Notes: generated by a model not told the origin, from the letters alone. A DNA stretch of 64,000 nt from Amphirosellinia nigrospora (GCA_004123355.1 SCHM01000003.1:1674001-1738000); one strand, 5' to 3'. Shown: positions 47,301-59,526, numbered from the stretch's first letter. Made by a program: numbers and translations.

Positions 47301-47447
47301 CTTTGAAAACCGGCACATGGAGGTATGCGTACCGCCCAGCATCATTTTCTGTTCATGCGGCAATCCCATGATGGCAGAGTCCTTGTCTACGATCTAGCCT
47401 TCACATCAGCTAGTGCACACACCAATGAGTATGAAATCCGTACCACT
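44326..47447. other. Long gene-poor stretch
   Basis: 3.1 kb with only short, unrecognised ORFs (for example 45271-45537 minus, 47113-47397 plus). A 7-bp inverted pair (TGTAACC..GGTTACA) near 46585-46678 with a T-arm-like word does not fold as tRNA. Nothing else is supported. Confidence 0.45.
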
Positions 47448-48340
47448 TTACCCCAGATCCTGTATGCACTCCTCGTAGAAACTCACGATGGCGTAATTGG
47501 CAGCGATAGGGCGAAAATCTTCAGATATTTTGTATAGCCCGTCCGAGCTTCTCTGAAGAATCTCTAAGAATGAAGACCGAGGACGCCAGAACACAGCTCC
47601 TGCTATTTTCTTTACCAGTAGTGCCCACTTCGCTGCGTCTGCCCCTCGATGTGTGTTCCGAAAAAGACCTATACGTTGATGGCGGCGACTCTCGTAAGCG
47701 AGGAACGTAGAGTATTGGTGTATAGTAGTGTGCATCTACGTACTATGCCTTTGGTGCATCTGGCCATATCAGGATCCCCGGCGAGCACTAGAGCCTTTGG
47801 GTCAAGCCTCAAGTTAGAGCAACAACAACATCAAATACCAGCCTTTAAGGGCCGGACTCATACCTGCTTGATCACAATTCCTCCGAGACTATGCCCAACC
47901 AATACAATGGGAACGTCACAGAATCTCTAGTTAACGTTAGCATCCGAGATTGTTCACAATAGCTATAAGTTGACTTAAAGCGTCAGCGACTGAATGCGTA
48001 CAGTGTTTTCTCGTTTATCCTTCAACAGCTCTAACAGACTCCGTGCAGCGTCCCGTACATTTCTTATCGACATGCCGTTGACAGAAGCATCATATTCGAA
48101 GGTCATGACACGGCATCCGGGTATTTTCTCTGGTAGGAGATCCTGCAACCACATTGTCGCCGGCTTGGACTTGGACTTATCTGCCCAGGTGTTCCGATAG
48201 TGGCCATTTAGGCCATGGACAGCAACAACGCTTTGTTTCAGAAGTTAATCTACGGATGGATAAACAGGGGCCGTACAAGTTGCTTACTCGAGGGAGGGCC
48301 TTTCTGGCTCTGAGGTTAGAACATGTAAGTCGAATCCCAT
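47448..48340 (-). pseudogene. SesB-like alpha/beta-hydrolase (NLR-associated esterase), disrupted
   Basis: Serine esterase/lipase-like domain of the type found alone or fused to NACHT in fungal NLR systems (SesB-like). Exon 1 (48340-48288) MGFDLHVLTSEPERPSL; 57-bp intron in phase 2; exon 2 from 48230: VVAVHGLNGHYRNTWAD, then ATMWLQDLLPEKIPGCRVMT and FEYDASVNGMSIRNVRDAA. After another intron: DVPIVLVGHSLGGIVIKQ with the nucleophile elbow GHSLGG. Then GIV in one frame and FRNTHRGADAAKWALLVKK, SSFLEILQRSSDGLYKISED and IAANYAIVSFYEE in the next, ending 47448. The usual FFGTPHRG strand is broken by a frame change near 47665. The C-terminus stops soon after the domain, so it is a standalone esterase relic or a truncated NLR. 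It is divergent from the next esterase. Confidence 0.75.
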
Positions 48341-48910
48341 TGTAAATATGAGTTGCCTTTTCGTAGCTTGGATATGATGACGAGCTCGTCAGAGAGAGGA
48401 TAGGTGAAGAGAGAAGGAGGGATAAGCATGATATGGACTCTTCCAGTGGGTCATGCCCTATACTGCGTGTTTTCCCATCAGGTCGAAACACTTGCATGTC
48501 TACGCGCATCGATTACCTGTCATGCCTCCATGTTTGCTGGCGGATTGGAATTGCCAGCGATTCAACTTTCAGCTCGTAAGTTACAAATATTGACAACACA
48601 TTGCATGTCTTGCATTAATTGAGGCGACCAATCCTAGGGCGACTTTATTTGCATTGCAACATCACAGTTAGCCGGTTGGGTATCAATACGCTCTCCCAAA
48701 GTTGGGAGTAGCATGGTCTGAGGAGAACCTCCTCTCTACCCTTGCATTTCCAGAACCACAATCTTGGTACTTAAGCACATCACACGAAAGTAACGTAGCA
48801 AAGACGAGTAATTATATTACGCAAAAGGGGTTCTATTCTTTCTCTCCTACGGCCTCTTCGCTGGCGCTTGCTCTCATCGTGAACCGCCGCCTATCTGTTA
48901 CAATGGCCCC

Positions 48911-50149
48911 ATGAAAGAACTACAACTCAGTGTGATCTACGATCCGGAGAAGGAAGAGAAATGTGTTCCAGACGTTGAGTAAGCCACTACCCCGGACGCA
49001 TAGCAGATCACTCACTATCTACTATACATGCTGAACCACTTGTCCTTGTAGTCTCGTACTGGTGCATGGCTTTGGCGGCGATATCATCGGTACTTGGACC
49101 TGCAAAGCAGGTGGGTGCGATGTATTCTGGCCACTGGATTTACTCCTTCCAAAACAGCCGAGAACAAGAATTCTATCATTTGGGTATGATGCCGGTGAAA
49201 CTGCCGCAGCGACTATTCGCGACAATGCCCGGACAATGCTGGCATACTTGAACTGCCAGCGGGACAGCGAATGCAAAAGTAGACCTATTGTCTTTCTAGG
49301 TCATTGTCTTGGCGGCCTTATTATCAGGCAGGTAAGCAAAGTGGTTGTCATACCTATATCATTTCTTCAGTGACTGATATCGAGGACAAAATAGGCCATG
49401 CGCTTCGCAAAAGGAGAATAAATACAAGTCCATCGCATCGGCCACCAAGTCTATTGTAAGTCTAGCTCCCCCCTAACTGCACTGTTACCCTCATGCAGGA
49501 TTACCGTTGATTGTTCTCTGACTGGCACACTCAGATGTTTTTCGGGACGCCTCATGGCGGCGGTGATAAGAAAGGGTGGCTGAAGCTGGCTAAAAGGTAC
49601 AAGGGATTCGGACGTAAGTGCAAGATGATCGACGTACTTGGGAAAAATACGGACGACTTAATCGAGATCGATGAGGATTTTTGTCGCCTGATATCCAAAT
49701 ATACGATCGTGAACTTCATCGAGACACAACCGTTGCGTGGCACAAAGAAGCTCATCGTGGACAAGACGAGCGCAACCAAGGTAACCGGCTTTGAAGAGCT
49801 GTCTGTCACTGCAGACCACCTCACCCTGTGCCAGTTCTCGCACGCTGAGGATTCAACATTTCTCGAGGTTTGCCGGGTCATCAGGGAGTCTATCCCGAAG
49901 GCCAAGGAACAAGTTGTAGCACCGATGAAATCAACGACGGCCGTTGTCCCACCGTTGCTATCATCTCAATGGTCCCAATTCCAACAGCTAGAGCTGCTGC
50001 AGAGAATGCTGGAGCAGCAGCAGTACATGGGGACGCCCATAAGGTCGTGGGATGGGCTCCCACAGAAGGGAACCTCAACTGTTACGTTTCCTCGAACGCA
50101 GGTTTCGTCGATAGATATCTTCGCGAGGGTAGGCTATTCCGTGCAATAG
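48911..50149 (+). CDS. Standalone SesB-like alpha/beta-hydrolase with Gln-rich tail, one frame break
   Basis: Alpha/beta-hydrolase related to the esterase module of fungal NLRs. Exon 1 (48911-48978) MKELQLSVIYDPEKEEKCVP; phase-2 intron 48979-49051; exon 2 (49052-49331) LVLVHGFGGDIIGTWTC, DVFWPLDLLLPKQP, RILSFGYDAGE, IVFLGHCLGGLIIRQ. Here the elbow is GHCLGG, with Cys instead of the usual Ser. Exon 3 (49395-49455) needs one base change to read ENKYKSIASATKSI. Exon 4 from 49535 is MFFGTPHGGGDKKGWLKLA, TVTADHLTLCQFSHAED-type ending (SVTADHLTLCQFSHAED) with the late His, then a tail of about 75 residues (SSQWSQFQQLELLQRMLEQQ) to 50149. There is no NACHT domain. It lies tail to tail with the NLR on its right, so it could serve as a partner or effector of it (inference). 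Confidence 0.75.
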
Positions 50150-50581
50150 TGTCTGTTATTGAATTTTCTCCATTGCGCTAAATGTATTCGAGTTTCAAAT
50201 TGAGAAGCAAAATTCTCGGCTCACAAGTCTTCGTCTAACGCTCGACAATATTGAGCTCTGGACCTCGTGGTTGTCGCACTTTCAAGCAATATAGCTAGTG
50301 ATACACGACCGGCCCCACGAATGAAACCCCTGCTCAAAATCAGCGGTGATGTAGGCGAAATCTAGCTAATTCATTCTTCCATCTACATCGAGACGGTCTT
50401 CATGCATAAGGTCAGGCAGATTGAGCGTGAGGGGGTTGGTCGAGTCGTAGCACGCCTACTACTCCACGAGCCAGGCCGGCGGCTTTTTGAACAAGCCAAT
50501 GCTCCGGTGGGGTTGGTTCTGGGTTGGTTCGCGAGTGAGAAACTATTTGTTGAACTTTTATCACCTCTATAACCTCCTTCT
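50150..50581. other. Space between convergent esterase and NLR genes
   Basis: A minus-strand frame at 50383-50766 overlaps the NLR end and might hold more of its C-terminus; not supported further. Confidence 0.4.
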
Positions 50582-53500
50582 TTATAGATATAGTAGGTAG
50601 GCTTGGGGTTTAACTTCCAGCGCGCTGGTCCGTCTGCCTTTCTCAGTGCTGATATCGATGGTGGCTTGAGTGGGTGGAGAGAATTCGTGCTTGATTTTCT
50701 CATTAATCGAACAGAGTTTGGGATAATCATGCATGTGCCAATCGTGAAAGTAGCACCCAACCTCAATCCAGCTCTCAGCGTTACCCAGGAGCTCGTTTTC
50801 CAGCAGCTGCCGCCGCTCCCGGTCGGCTTTCCCCTCTCTAATAGTACTCCCCGAAGTAGCGAGATCTCGGGATAGCTTCAGATGCTCTGACCAATGTAGG
50901 GCTGCGTATCGGAGGAACTTGTACTTCTTCATCCTTTCTTTGACCCCCTCCTGCCAAGCAAACCAGGTTTTGCTTTCAGACCGAACGGACCCCGCAAAGA
51001 CGGGCATGGCGAGGTAGGTGGCACAAAGATTCCCACTACAACACTCGGAGTTAGCTTGTGCTGTTTATAGCGTCAACTTTGATGGTTTCAGAAGCTTCGA
51101 GACACTATCACGTCCCAAAAGGAAACGTCGTGGACAGGAAGAAATGAACTTCGAGAATTACGCACAGCCTTGCATGACTCTCTGCGGCATCCATATAAGA
51201 TTCTACATGGTAATGGAGCTCAAGGTCCAGTAGTCGGTCGGGTTTCGTGGTAAGATACTTCTTTAGACTCGGGTGGACTACTTCGAACCGGCCGTTTTCC
51301 AGCTTGACTAGGTGACCACAGAAGCGATTCACCCAGAGCTCAGTGTTCTCGTCCAAGAATTGGCACATCTTCTCGTAGCTGATATTGCTCCCACCGACGT
51401 CTTCTCTCGCCAGCCCGAGGGCACGTGAGATGCTGAGTTCGGCTGGGTTCAGCCCTTCTCGTTGAAACACAACCCATGACAGAATCTCTTTCACGGATCT
51501 CCTATTCCCTTCACGGGCCCACATTCTTCCAAATAAGTGATCGTAGAGCTCAAAAGTGTTATTGGACGGACTATCTAACAGTTCATGTAGATTGTCTTCT
51601 TCATAGCGCGTGCGTTTCAGGCTCCCGAGCATCAAGTCAGCCCTGAGGTAGTTGCCATTTGCCGCCTTGGGCACTGCCTTGCCTATCTTCTCTCGGAACT
51701 CAGGGGGTATTTGTGGATTTTTTCAAGTACTTCTAGACGGGGGCCGACCGCCGTCGTGATATCTGCATCGGTATCCTCTGTCTTAATCGAATATCGGGAG
51801 AATCCATACTTCTTCGCGTCTGATTGCAAATCAGGATATTCATTAGAAATGAAGAGAAATCTTAGCTTTTGAGCTGCCTGCGGCCATTTCCTCAGGTCTG
51901 CAAGGTTCCCAAGGAAAGCTTCCTGACAATGTCTTTCCATTTTGTCAAACCCGTCAACGATGACGATTATTGGGTGTCTTGCCAAAGTTCGAGTCATAAC
52001 TTTTATCCACAGAGCCTTCAAAGACTCCTCGGTCCAACTACTAGACTGCTTATTAGCTTTCCAGTCACGTATTAGGATGCTATCAATCAGCTCTGGCGTC
52101 ATTTCGAGAAGTTGGCGGGTAGTTGCAGCCAAGATACCTTGCAGATTGTTCTCTGATGGGTGTGATTGGCGAATGGGCCGCGACCCCATAGCGACTCGGT
52201 TGAGAACGTCTATCAGCAAATCTCGCACGCCGCTTCCTTCCGCGGATGAACGGTGGTTACGTAGTCTAGGCTCTATGCCGATAGCTTGTTCGACGATTTC
52301 AGAAAACAGACGTTGTGCGTCGATACTCGTCGGATCGGGCTCGCACAGAAAAGCGCAAATGACCGATTTTCCTTGTTCGTTAAGCTTGTCGACAATATGT
52401 TTTGCGAGGTAGCTTTTGCCACATCCCGGGTTGCCTGTAATCCACAGTCCAGGCTTCCCGGACTGGTGGTCAAGCCAGTCTTTGAATTCTGTTCGATCCC
52501 AAATCCACTTGCCAGTCCTGTTGATTAGTTTTCTCGTCATCATGGATTGGCATAACTCATCGGAACATAGAGAATTGAGTGCCTTCGTGCGTCTCTCGAT
52601 ATTTTCTAGTAATTATAACAATTAGTTGCGCAACATTGAAAAGAAGTCGGGAAGAACTCATCACCGTACTTTTCTGCCGAGGAGACTCCGAGATCATTCG
52701 TTCCATCCCTTTCCAAACTACTAGGAAGCGATCCTTGCCAATCTGGTCGCGTTTGAATTTGCAAAGACTGAGATGGTCACCTGATATAGTCACATCATTT
52801 TCCGCAATGATGCCCAGCTTCCCCAGATCGCTCCCCACAACCTAAATATGATTTAGTTCCTAACCATGTTCTTATTGCGATTCACTGTAGCCGCGATAGG
52901 AAAACTTACCATTCCATCTAGTGGTTTCGTCTTATGGCCCTCCTGGAAAGCCCTGGAGCTCAGTCTGCTGTAGAGGTGGATGAAGTCGTCCGATATGAAG
53001 GTAAACAACCCCGGATCCTGCTTGATCTCCTTTGCCATACCAGATGTGGGCTTTATCCACTTTCCTGGAAAAGCCACCACTCTTGCCTATTGCACTCCAA
53101 AACGTTGGACAAGAAATACGAGAACTCTTTGCGCGATCCACGATGGGGTGTTGCAAAGAACATCTTTGAATATCGCAACGTTAGTTCTTTCTAGACGAGC
53201 TGGTGATATGTAGGGTCTACTTACAACTCCTAGGTGTATTCTTAATAGGCTTGAATGCGGGGTCATTATACGCAGCTCGGATCACCTTAAGACTGTCAGT
53301 TAAAGATATGCTGAGTATAGATGAGGTATACAGGAAACGTAATCACCCTTTTGATAATGATACCCCTAAACTGTGACCCACGAATATGATAGGCCTGCAT
53401 TCCTCACGTGGCCATAACGTTATCAACCAAGAGCTGCAACAGATTTTGCGCAGTATCATCAATTCCGGCCTTACTGCTAGTGCTTTTAATTGACCCTCCA

Positions 53501-53816
53501 TATTCGAATGATAAGACACGAATGTTAATAGGATGGAGGGACTTCGGTAAGAGATCTCTCGGCCAGAGTGTTTTGTCATCGGCTTGCCATGTCTCGGTAT
53601 AATGCCCCCCAAGGCCGTGAACTAACACACGCTTGAAACGATTGATGTTAAGCGACTCACATTTTTCAAGCATCCACAAGTGTGTGATCGTAGCACGGAA
53701 ATAGGGAAGACTTACTCTAAATGGATCTCACTAGAGCCGGAAGTCCCTGAGCCGGGTCCGGGTAGAGCTCGTGAAGCAACATCTTTAGATTTGATAGTCG
53801 GGTTCCATCCCAACAT
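50582..53816 (-). pseudogene. NLR with esterase (SesB-like) and NACHT domains, frameshifted
   Basis: Fungal STAND immune-receptor-like protein: N-terminal alpha/beta-hydrolase effector, central NACHT ATPase, winged helix, C-terminal helical region. Exon 1 (53816-53716) MLGWNPTIKSKDVASRALPG; phase-2 intron to 53632; then VLVHGLGGHYTETWQADD, LWPRDLLPKSLHPIN, IIFVGHSLG, MFFATPHRGSRKEF, ISDDFIHLYSRLSSRAF and ISGDHLSLCKFKRDQ. Intron to NIERRTKALNSLC, WIWDRTEFKDWLDHQSGKPG, Walker A GNPGCGKSYLAK and Walker B IIVIVDGFDKM, sensor FLFISNEYPD. After a frame change at CCCCC (51710): PEFREKIGKAVPKAANGNYL, LDSPSNNTFELYDHLFGRMW, ILSWVVFQREGLNPAELSIS, VVHPSLKKYLTT. The last frame (51007-50582) gives YKFLRYAALHWSEHLKLSRD. 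No ankyrin, TPR or WD repeat block is recognised. At least three frame breaks. Confidence 0.82.
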
Positions 53817-54597
53817 CAGCGAAATCGGCCTTGATTCTTGAAATCGTAGCAAATAAGTCCTGAGCATAAACATGCTTTTATAAGATTATGTGTGTCTTGT
53901 GAAATGTGTGAAGAGTAATCCGGTAAGTGATCTGATACCGAAAAGACTGCGAGTGGTGCGCCGGGTTACATATGATGTTTTCGGTCTTCGTGTCTACGCC
54001 GATGCACCATTGGTCAACAGCAAGCCAAGAATGTACACAAATGTGCTCATTTAACTGCCGAACGTCGTTGTTGTGCGTGCCTATCAGCACTATCTTGTAT
54101 CTTGTAGGCTACAGAAAAAGCAATACTACCAAGGTAGTATAAAAAGCTATTGGATAGGACAGGATGCTTTGGAGCTGAAAGACTTTGTCACCCTGTTCAT
54201 ACATGTGATAGAGGGCTTACCTACAAATGATCCGATTGGATGGGTTAGACAACCTTGTGATCAGTGCCTGGTTACTTGGTGCCAATAGGCAATAAGAAGG
54301 ACACTTTCACGAAGTGTTTCTTTCATTATATGTATGCAAACCAATACCAGCTCCACTTAGAATAGGAGAAAAGAATAGTTACGCCGGCTGCATTCGAACC
54401 GTTCTATAGATTGGGATACAAAACAAGCTGAGTACGTGTTCTTTTAAGTTACCTACCAAGTGATGGCCATAATCTAACTAGCAGCTAGTTACATTTATCT
54501 CGACTAGCTCACGTAAGTTGTTGCAAAACAAAATAGTCACTTTGCTAGAATACTCATTCAGACAAATAACGCTTAGAGACAAGACTGAGGTCCGCGT
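53817..54597. other. Intergenic, no gene seen
   Basis: Between the divergent NLR and coiled-coil genes; short frames only. Confidence 0.45.
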
Positions 54598-55050
54598 TAT
54601 GGACAGATCAAATGATCAGCGCGAGGAGGTCGACACGTCGAACTCTCCACCAAGGCTTAGCCATCTACTCTCAGAAGTTGATAGGTACAAAGCGAAAGCG
54701 AGAAATCTTGAGATAGCGAAAGTTGAGGCGGAGCTTCTCGCACAAGACTGGGAACAGAAGTACAAGCAGATGGCGCAAGAGTTGAGAAAACTACAGGAGG
54801 AGTACGAGAAGAAAGCTTCTGAGCACTGGGCGCTAGAAAACGGTACCAAGACCAATCTCGAGAGCTTGAAATACTTCAGTTGATGCTGCAGAACAGCATT
54901 CCTCTAGCAGATTGGTTAGACCCGCCACCGAAGCTACGGACGGCCTCGAAATAGGGCAACAGAATGAGATCGAAATGCTACAAAATGAAAAAGCGAGGCT
55001 TAGGGAGGAAATCGAACGCCTAAAGGGGAACAAGGTGGTAGTTGGGTAGA
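54598..55050 (+). pseudogene. Coiled-coil protein, frame broken twice
   Basis: From ATG 54598: MDRSNDQREEVDTSNSPPRL, then long heptad-rich helices (AKARNLEIAKVEAELLAQDW; EQKYKQMAQELRKLQEEYEK). The coiled coil continues in a second frame (RELEILQLMLQNSIPLADWL, about 54855-54915) and a third (NEIEMLQNEKARLREEIERL then KGNKVVVG) to TAG near 55049. The heptad pattern persisting across three frames shows these were one reading frame of about 150 residues. No family is assigned. It sits beside the NLR gene and points away from it. Coiled-coil partners of NLRs exist in other systems, but a link here is only positional. Confidence 0.5.
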
Positions 55051-56061
55051 ACAACAGGGTGCGCTCTTCTGTCACGGGTCCGGAGGTCTTGGTTTGCTTA
55101 CTTGTTAGGCCAGTCCAGTAACCAGTTCTCACATTTTCGGGGTTCGTGGAAAAGTTATCTGACGTGGCGATGTCGCACGTCCAACTGCCTGCAAGTTCAC
55201 GCTGTGATGGAAAGCCTCGCCCGTAACTTTGAGCAAGGTGATGCGTGAAATGATCTGCATGGGCGTCGGATTAGGCTCAAACCACACATCTAAGAAAGAT
55301 AAGCACAAATCTACGTGGTCGTGACAAAGTGGCCCAACAGCCTCGTACCATTCGAAATAGCATTGCGGCACCTGGGTATGCCGGGTCTACTGTACAAGGG
55401 CCACCAATCGATAAAGTCCGGACATCGGGGTAATTCGTTTTTCACCTGGTTTTCCACCCCAGATGTCCATGCGAAGAACTGTCCTATAATACGCAGTGCC
55501 ACAATTAACCTCCGTACCGGTCGCGCCACCCCTGTTCTCGCACACCTATGTAGCACTATTTCTTGATAAAGTGGCTGACAGAGTACTGGGAGAGACACAA
55601 AGCTAAACCTACGCTTTGTACACTAGAGAGTTCATTCAGTATTGAAAAGTAGTGTTGTAAACTCAGCGATGAGAATTACCGCTTCTATATGATGTAACGC
55701 GGGGATTAGGGTCACTCTGAAAGACTACTGGTCACATTTGGGCCCTGGCACGCGTTTTCAGCTGAGCTCTGGTTGCTGCCCAGCACACCGTTCCCTGTCA
55801 AATATGCTTGGCACGCTAACACGTATCTTGTCCTCGGGTTGGCCATTCGCCTTGACTGACGCAAGTACTCGACCAGGAACGCCTCACTTGCAAACATGCT
55901 AGGAATTTGATTTTTTGGGTATGGCATTCTCTGCTGGAAAAAAACGGTAGGTGACTAGCATCTAGATATCTCCCATGCCTAGACGCTATATAAAGCATTC
56001 TCAATCAACAATCAATGCGACTGTACTGCCTTCGTTTAGCACACCACCGTTCAACATTCTT
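55051..56061. other. Intergenic or unassigned
   Basis: Both strands are open at 55311-55598 without recognisable motifs; nothing supported. Confidence 0.45.
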
Positions 56062-56615
56062 ATGTCGAGTCTATCGAGCGAGCACTCCACAAAAGCCACA
56101 TCTCCCAATTTGATCAGTAGCGACGTGCAGGATGAGTTTAGAACCAAAAGGTACGTTGATTCAAGCTTGAGGCAGTAGTTAGGTCCAGTACGGTTTCTGG
56201 GTAGGGAGGACGGTCACTGAACCATTGCTAACCTACTTGCCAAGTTGCTTCCAACGTGTCTAATACAGACAGGCGATTCTCTAGTCTAGACGAGAATACG
56301 GACCTTGGGAATGCAGATTATGCAGGCGAATCAGGCACGGTGGTTAAGCCCGCGGAGACGGCCAAAGCGATCACGGGTGAACTTGATACAAGTCTCGAGG
56401 CGTTCCTAGGCCTAGTCAAAAGGGAACTAAGTAAAGCACTGAAGGAGCTAGAGGATGCGAGGAAGGTTGTAATTGCCAACAACACAACTCTCCTGAAAAC
56501 GATACACAGATTGCCCACCGCTACGAACTCAGCTGCCATCAGGGCGGGCATTAGCGGATGCCAGCGCACAGCCAACAGGCGAGAGCAGTGGGAACGGTCA
56601 ATGAGAAGAGACTAG
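56062..56615 (+). CDS. Small helical protein, 143 aa, one intron, uncharacterised
   Basis: Exon 1 (56062-56150) MSSLSSEHSTKATSPNLISS then DVQDEFRTKR; intron 56151-56272 with GTACGT donor, GCTAAC branch point and ACAG acceptor, phase 2, restoring the frame; exon 2 (56273-56615) RFSSLDENTDLGNADYAGES, then an amphipathic helix (SLEAFLGLVKRELSKALKEL EDARKVV) and a basic end REQWERSMRRD. The in-phase splice and absence of frame breaks argue for a real, intact gene. It has no signal peptide, membrane helix or named family. It is the third gene on the plus strand after the NLR and might be part of the same island by position. Confidence 0.55.
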
Positions 56616-59526
56616 ATGGGGTGGAAGCCTAGTAGGGAAAAAAGACAACATGTTAATGAAGTAGTGCGGGTGGCACTTCGGTAAATAGGCCATCGAGGGT
56701 TAAGGAGTGGGGAGTTGGAGGTTAAAACATCACAACCAGCTGCTCACTTCGTTTTTTTGCACTCAGCTATCGACACACAGCACCGAGATCAGATATGTTT
56801 TTTCAGCTGTTTGCACTGAGTTCTTGTCACACACTTCCCCATCTATCTGAGTGAATCATTCTGGCCTATGAATAAGTAGTAGCTAGGTTACGTCCTAGGC
56901 AAGGGACCTAGAGCACACTGGCTGATTTATTATGGTTCTTAGGCTGAATTAGTCTCGCTCGTCTTAATGTTTTCGGCGATTTCCCATTTCCCTTGAGTTA
57001 AAGTCACACTAGATCTCGTTTAAGTAGACGCTTATTCAAATGGGAATATGCGTAAGCGGGAGTGATTGAGGACGTTAATAGGGCCTGTCAAAAGGGAAAC
57101 GGACAACAAAGTTTATGTCTGAATAATGAGTTTTATGATGCATTCACATTACTCAATATAGTATAGAATAAATGCTAGTTATTGCCCCTACCGTAGCGAT
57201 GGCTCTTGCATCATAGCTAAAATGTTAAGACAAACACAACATCACAACCAAATAGTTGAATATTTAACGACATGAGCAATACGCCTTGCGAGCTCTAGAG
57301 GCAGATTCATTCAAACACTGAAAGCTTTGCATCAACATAATGCCGCGAGGAGCTGAGCTACGTATTTTGTAGATAGTGATAGTGAGCTGCTCGAGGTCAA
57401 CCCTACCTCACGCTCAATCGCTATGACAGGCATAAAAGCTGTCCATGTATATTCAAGCCAATCTCCAAGATGTATGAGAGTCTCAAGATGCCGTAAGACG
57501 TAGAGTTTACTTATAAAATATGGCAACAACTACTGAATTAGTCCAAAGCGCCTCTGTCCCTAGGTTAGGAAGTAAGTATTCCGGTTATTACTCATCCAAA
57601 GGCAAGTCTCTGTTACGTAGCTAATAGGCGCGTCTGTTGGTCGAATTAACACAATATATTGATAGAACCTTTAAAACTCAACAAAGTGCATGTAGACAAG
57701 TGCGAAAAGCCAAGTAAAGAAACGATTTGGGTGATTTTGCTTTCACCCCTGTTGACTTTTGACCTAATTTGCCCCTTTTGAAAACCACCCGCACTACCTT
57801 GTCAATACGACACTCAACCTGGTGACTCTAAGTAACTAGGTGGTAGCGAACAACCCTAGTGAGCCTCCCGAAATTCTTAGCTATGGAGTGAAGCAGTTGA
57901 ATTCCCGATGAAACGGGCGTAACCTCCCATTCTCATCGAGCCTCATCCACAGCATCCATCAGTCACAGCCCCCAACCCATTTCACTCCAACCGGAAAATT
58001 TAATTCCCCGCTTTGCCCGAAACGTGGTCGTTTTACAGGCGTAGTTACAGAGCGACAGGACCCTTAAAATAGCGTATTGGTAGTAACCCTGGTGGTGGTG
58101 CACATAAAACTCTTTCTGGTCTGCACAGTCTGAAATACTAGCCGGTCTGGTGTTAACTTGTCATTAGTGCATATACGGACGGAAACCCCTGTTTAGATAA
58201 CACGGGCACTAAGGAACCGGACGTACAAGGTGTGAACCAAGAATCCACAATACCGGTACTTTAGAAGCGAAGTCTAGACACTGATATCAAAAGGAATCGC
58301 CGGCGGCTAGAACTGCTGCGCCGCATCAATGCGTTAGCAGGGTTCCAAAAATGGACTCTCCATTGCCATCAACAACCTACCTAGGAATGGGGTGGTGCAC
58401 GTTTACGTAGCCTAATAGGCGCATTTCGCGGCTCAAAAACATGAATTCAACTTGTTATCGTAGCGCGTACCTCAATCTGAGTTATGATAATATCGCCTGT
58501 GATTAAATAGCACACCTCGAGGCTAGAGTTGCTCAAAAAATAATTTTCATGTAAGGCTGTGGAGGATGGGATACAGGGTGTCAGTAATGGCTGGGGTTAG
58601 AGGTCGCGCGGGGTTGAATACCAGATCGGTTGAATCCTCCTACACTACATCCCACCATGCCAGCATTGTTTTGTGGCGGCAGGCAGCTGAGTTATATATT
58701 ACGTACGCACACATTTTGTTGGATTGATTGTGTGTGTCTCCAGCAGAGGACGGGGTTTCAACTTCGACCAAAACGACGAATCACACCATTCACCCCAGTA
58801 TGCTTCGGGCCAGCTAGTCCTCTTCTGGTGTTGGCCGCAGCATTACCCAAAAGCAAGTTCTCGCAGGGTAAACAGCAAGACTTGGCGATGGGTTCTACGT
58901 GCAGGCCTTGGGGGCCAAAACGGATGTTATTTTGACTCTACACTAATTATCATGACTCTAATCGAACCCTAGCACGATGCTAGAGTCTGCTCGAGTCTCA
59001 AAGCCCAATATGTGTATGCGAAGACACCGTCTCAATGGGATTCTCAATGAGTTGCTCGGGAAGTGTGCCCAGGAAATATTTAAATAACCGGCGACTATAA
59101 TCTATCATGTTTTATTCCGGCGAACATTGTTAACCTTGGTAGGGCTCTGGCGTGGGTCGTGGTCTTGTTGGCACGATAGCGCCCTGGGCACATTCGGAAG
59201 TGATCAACGGCTGGCCGTCCAGCCCCTGTCCAACTATTGCTCAGCTTGAATCCTCTAAGCCTAAGTTACTGCTCCTTGCTAGATGAGACCTCCAATGATA
59301 AGGGACTTCCGGGGTGCGTCCGAGAGCGTGTGATATATCTCTATTCCACGTTAGAGACACTAAAGTCTAATCTCTCTTGTGCGTCAAGAAGGTTCACCTC
59401 ATCCTCTTCAGCGGTTTAACACACTTCGCCTAGAGACTTCCGAAAAGGGGTGCATACGCTTCAAATGTTATCTGTGAGCATCAACAGAGCTCTAGCTCCA
59501 TAATATTCCCGGTCGATACATTGGCA
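56616..59526. other. Long gene-poor stretch
   Basis: 2.9 kb without a supported gene. The short frames at 58630-58972 contain FCWIDCVCLQQ, which faintly recalls the first HET-domain motif, but nothing after it does. Confidence 0.45.

Noticed and set aside
58630-58972. Possible HET-domain start (FCWIDCVCLQQ)
   Set aside because: Only one short resemblance; the following residues show none of the later HET motifs, and two overlapping frames compete.
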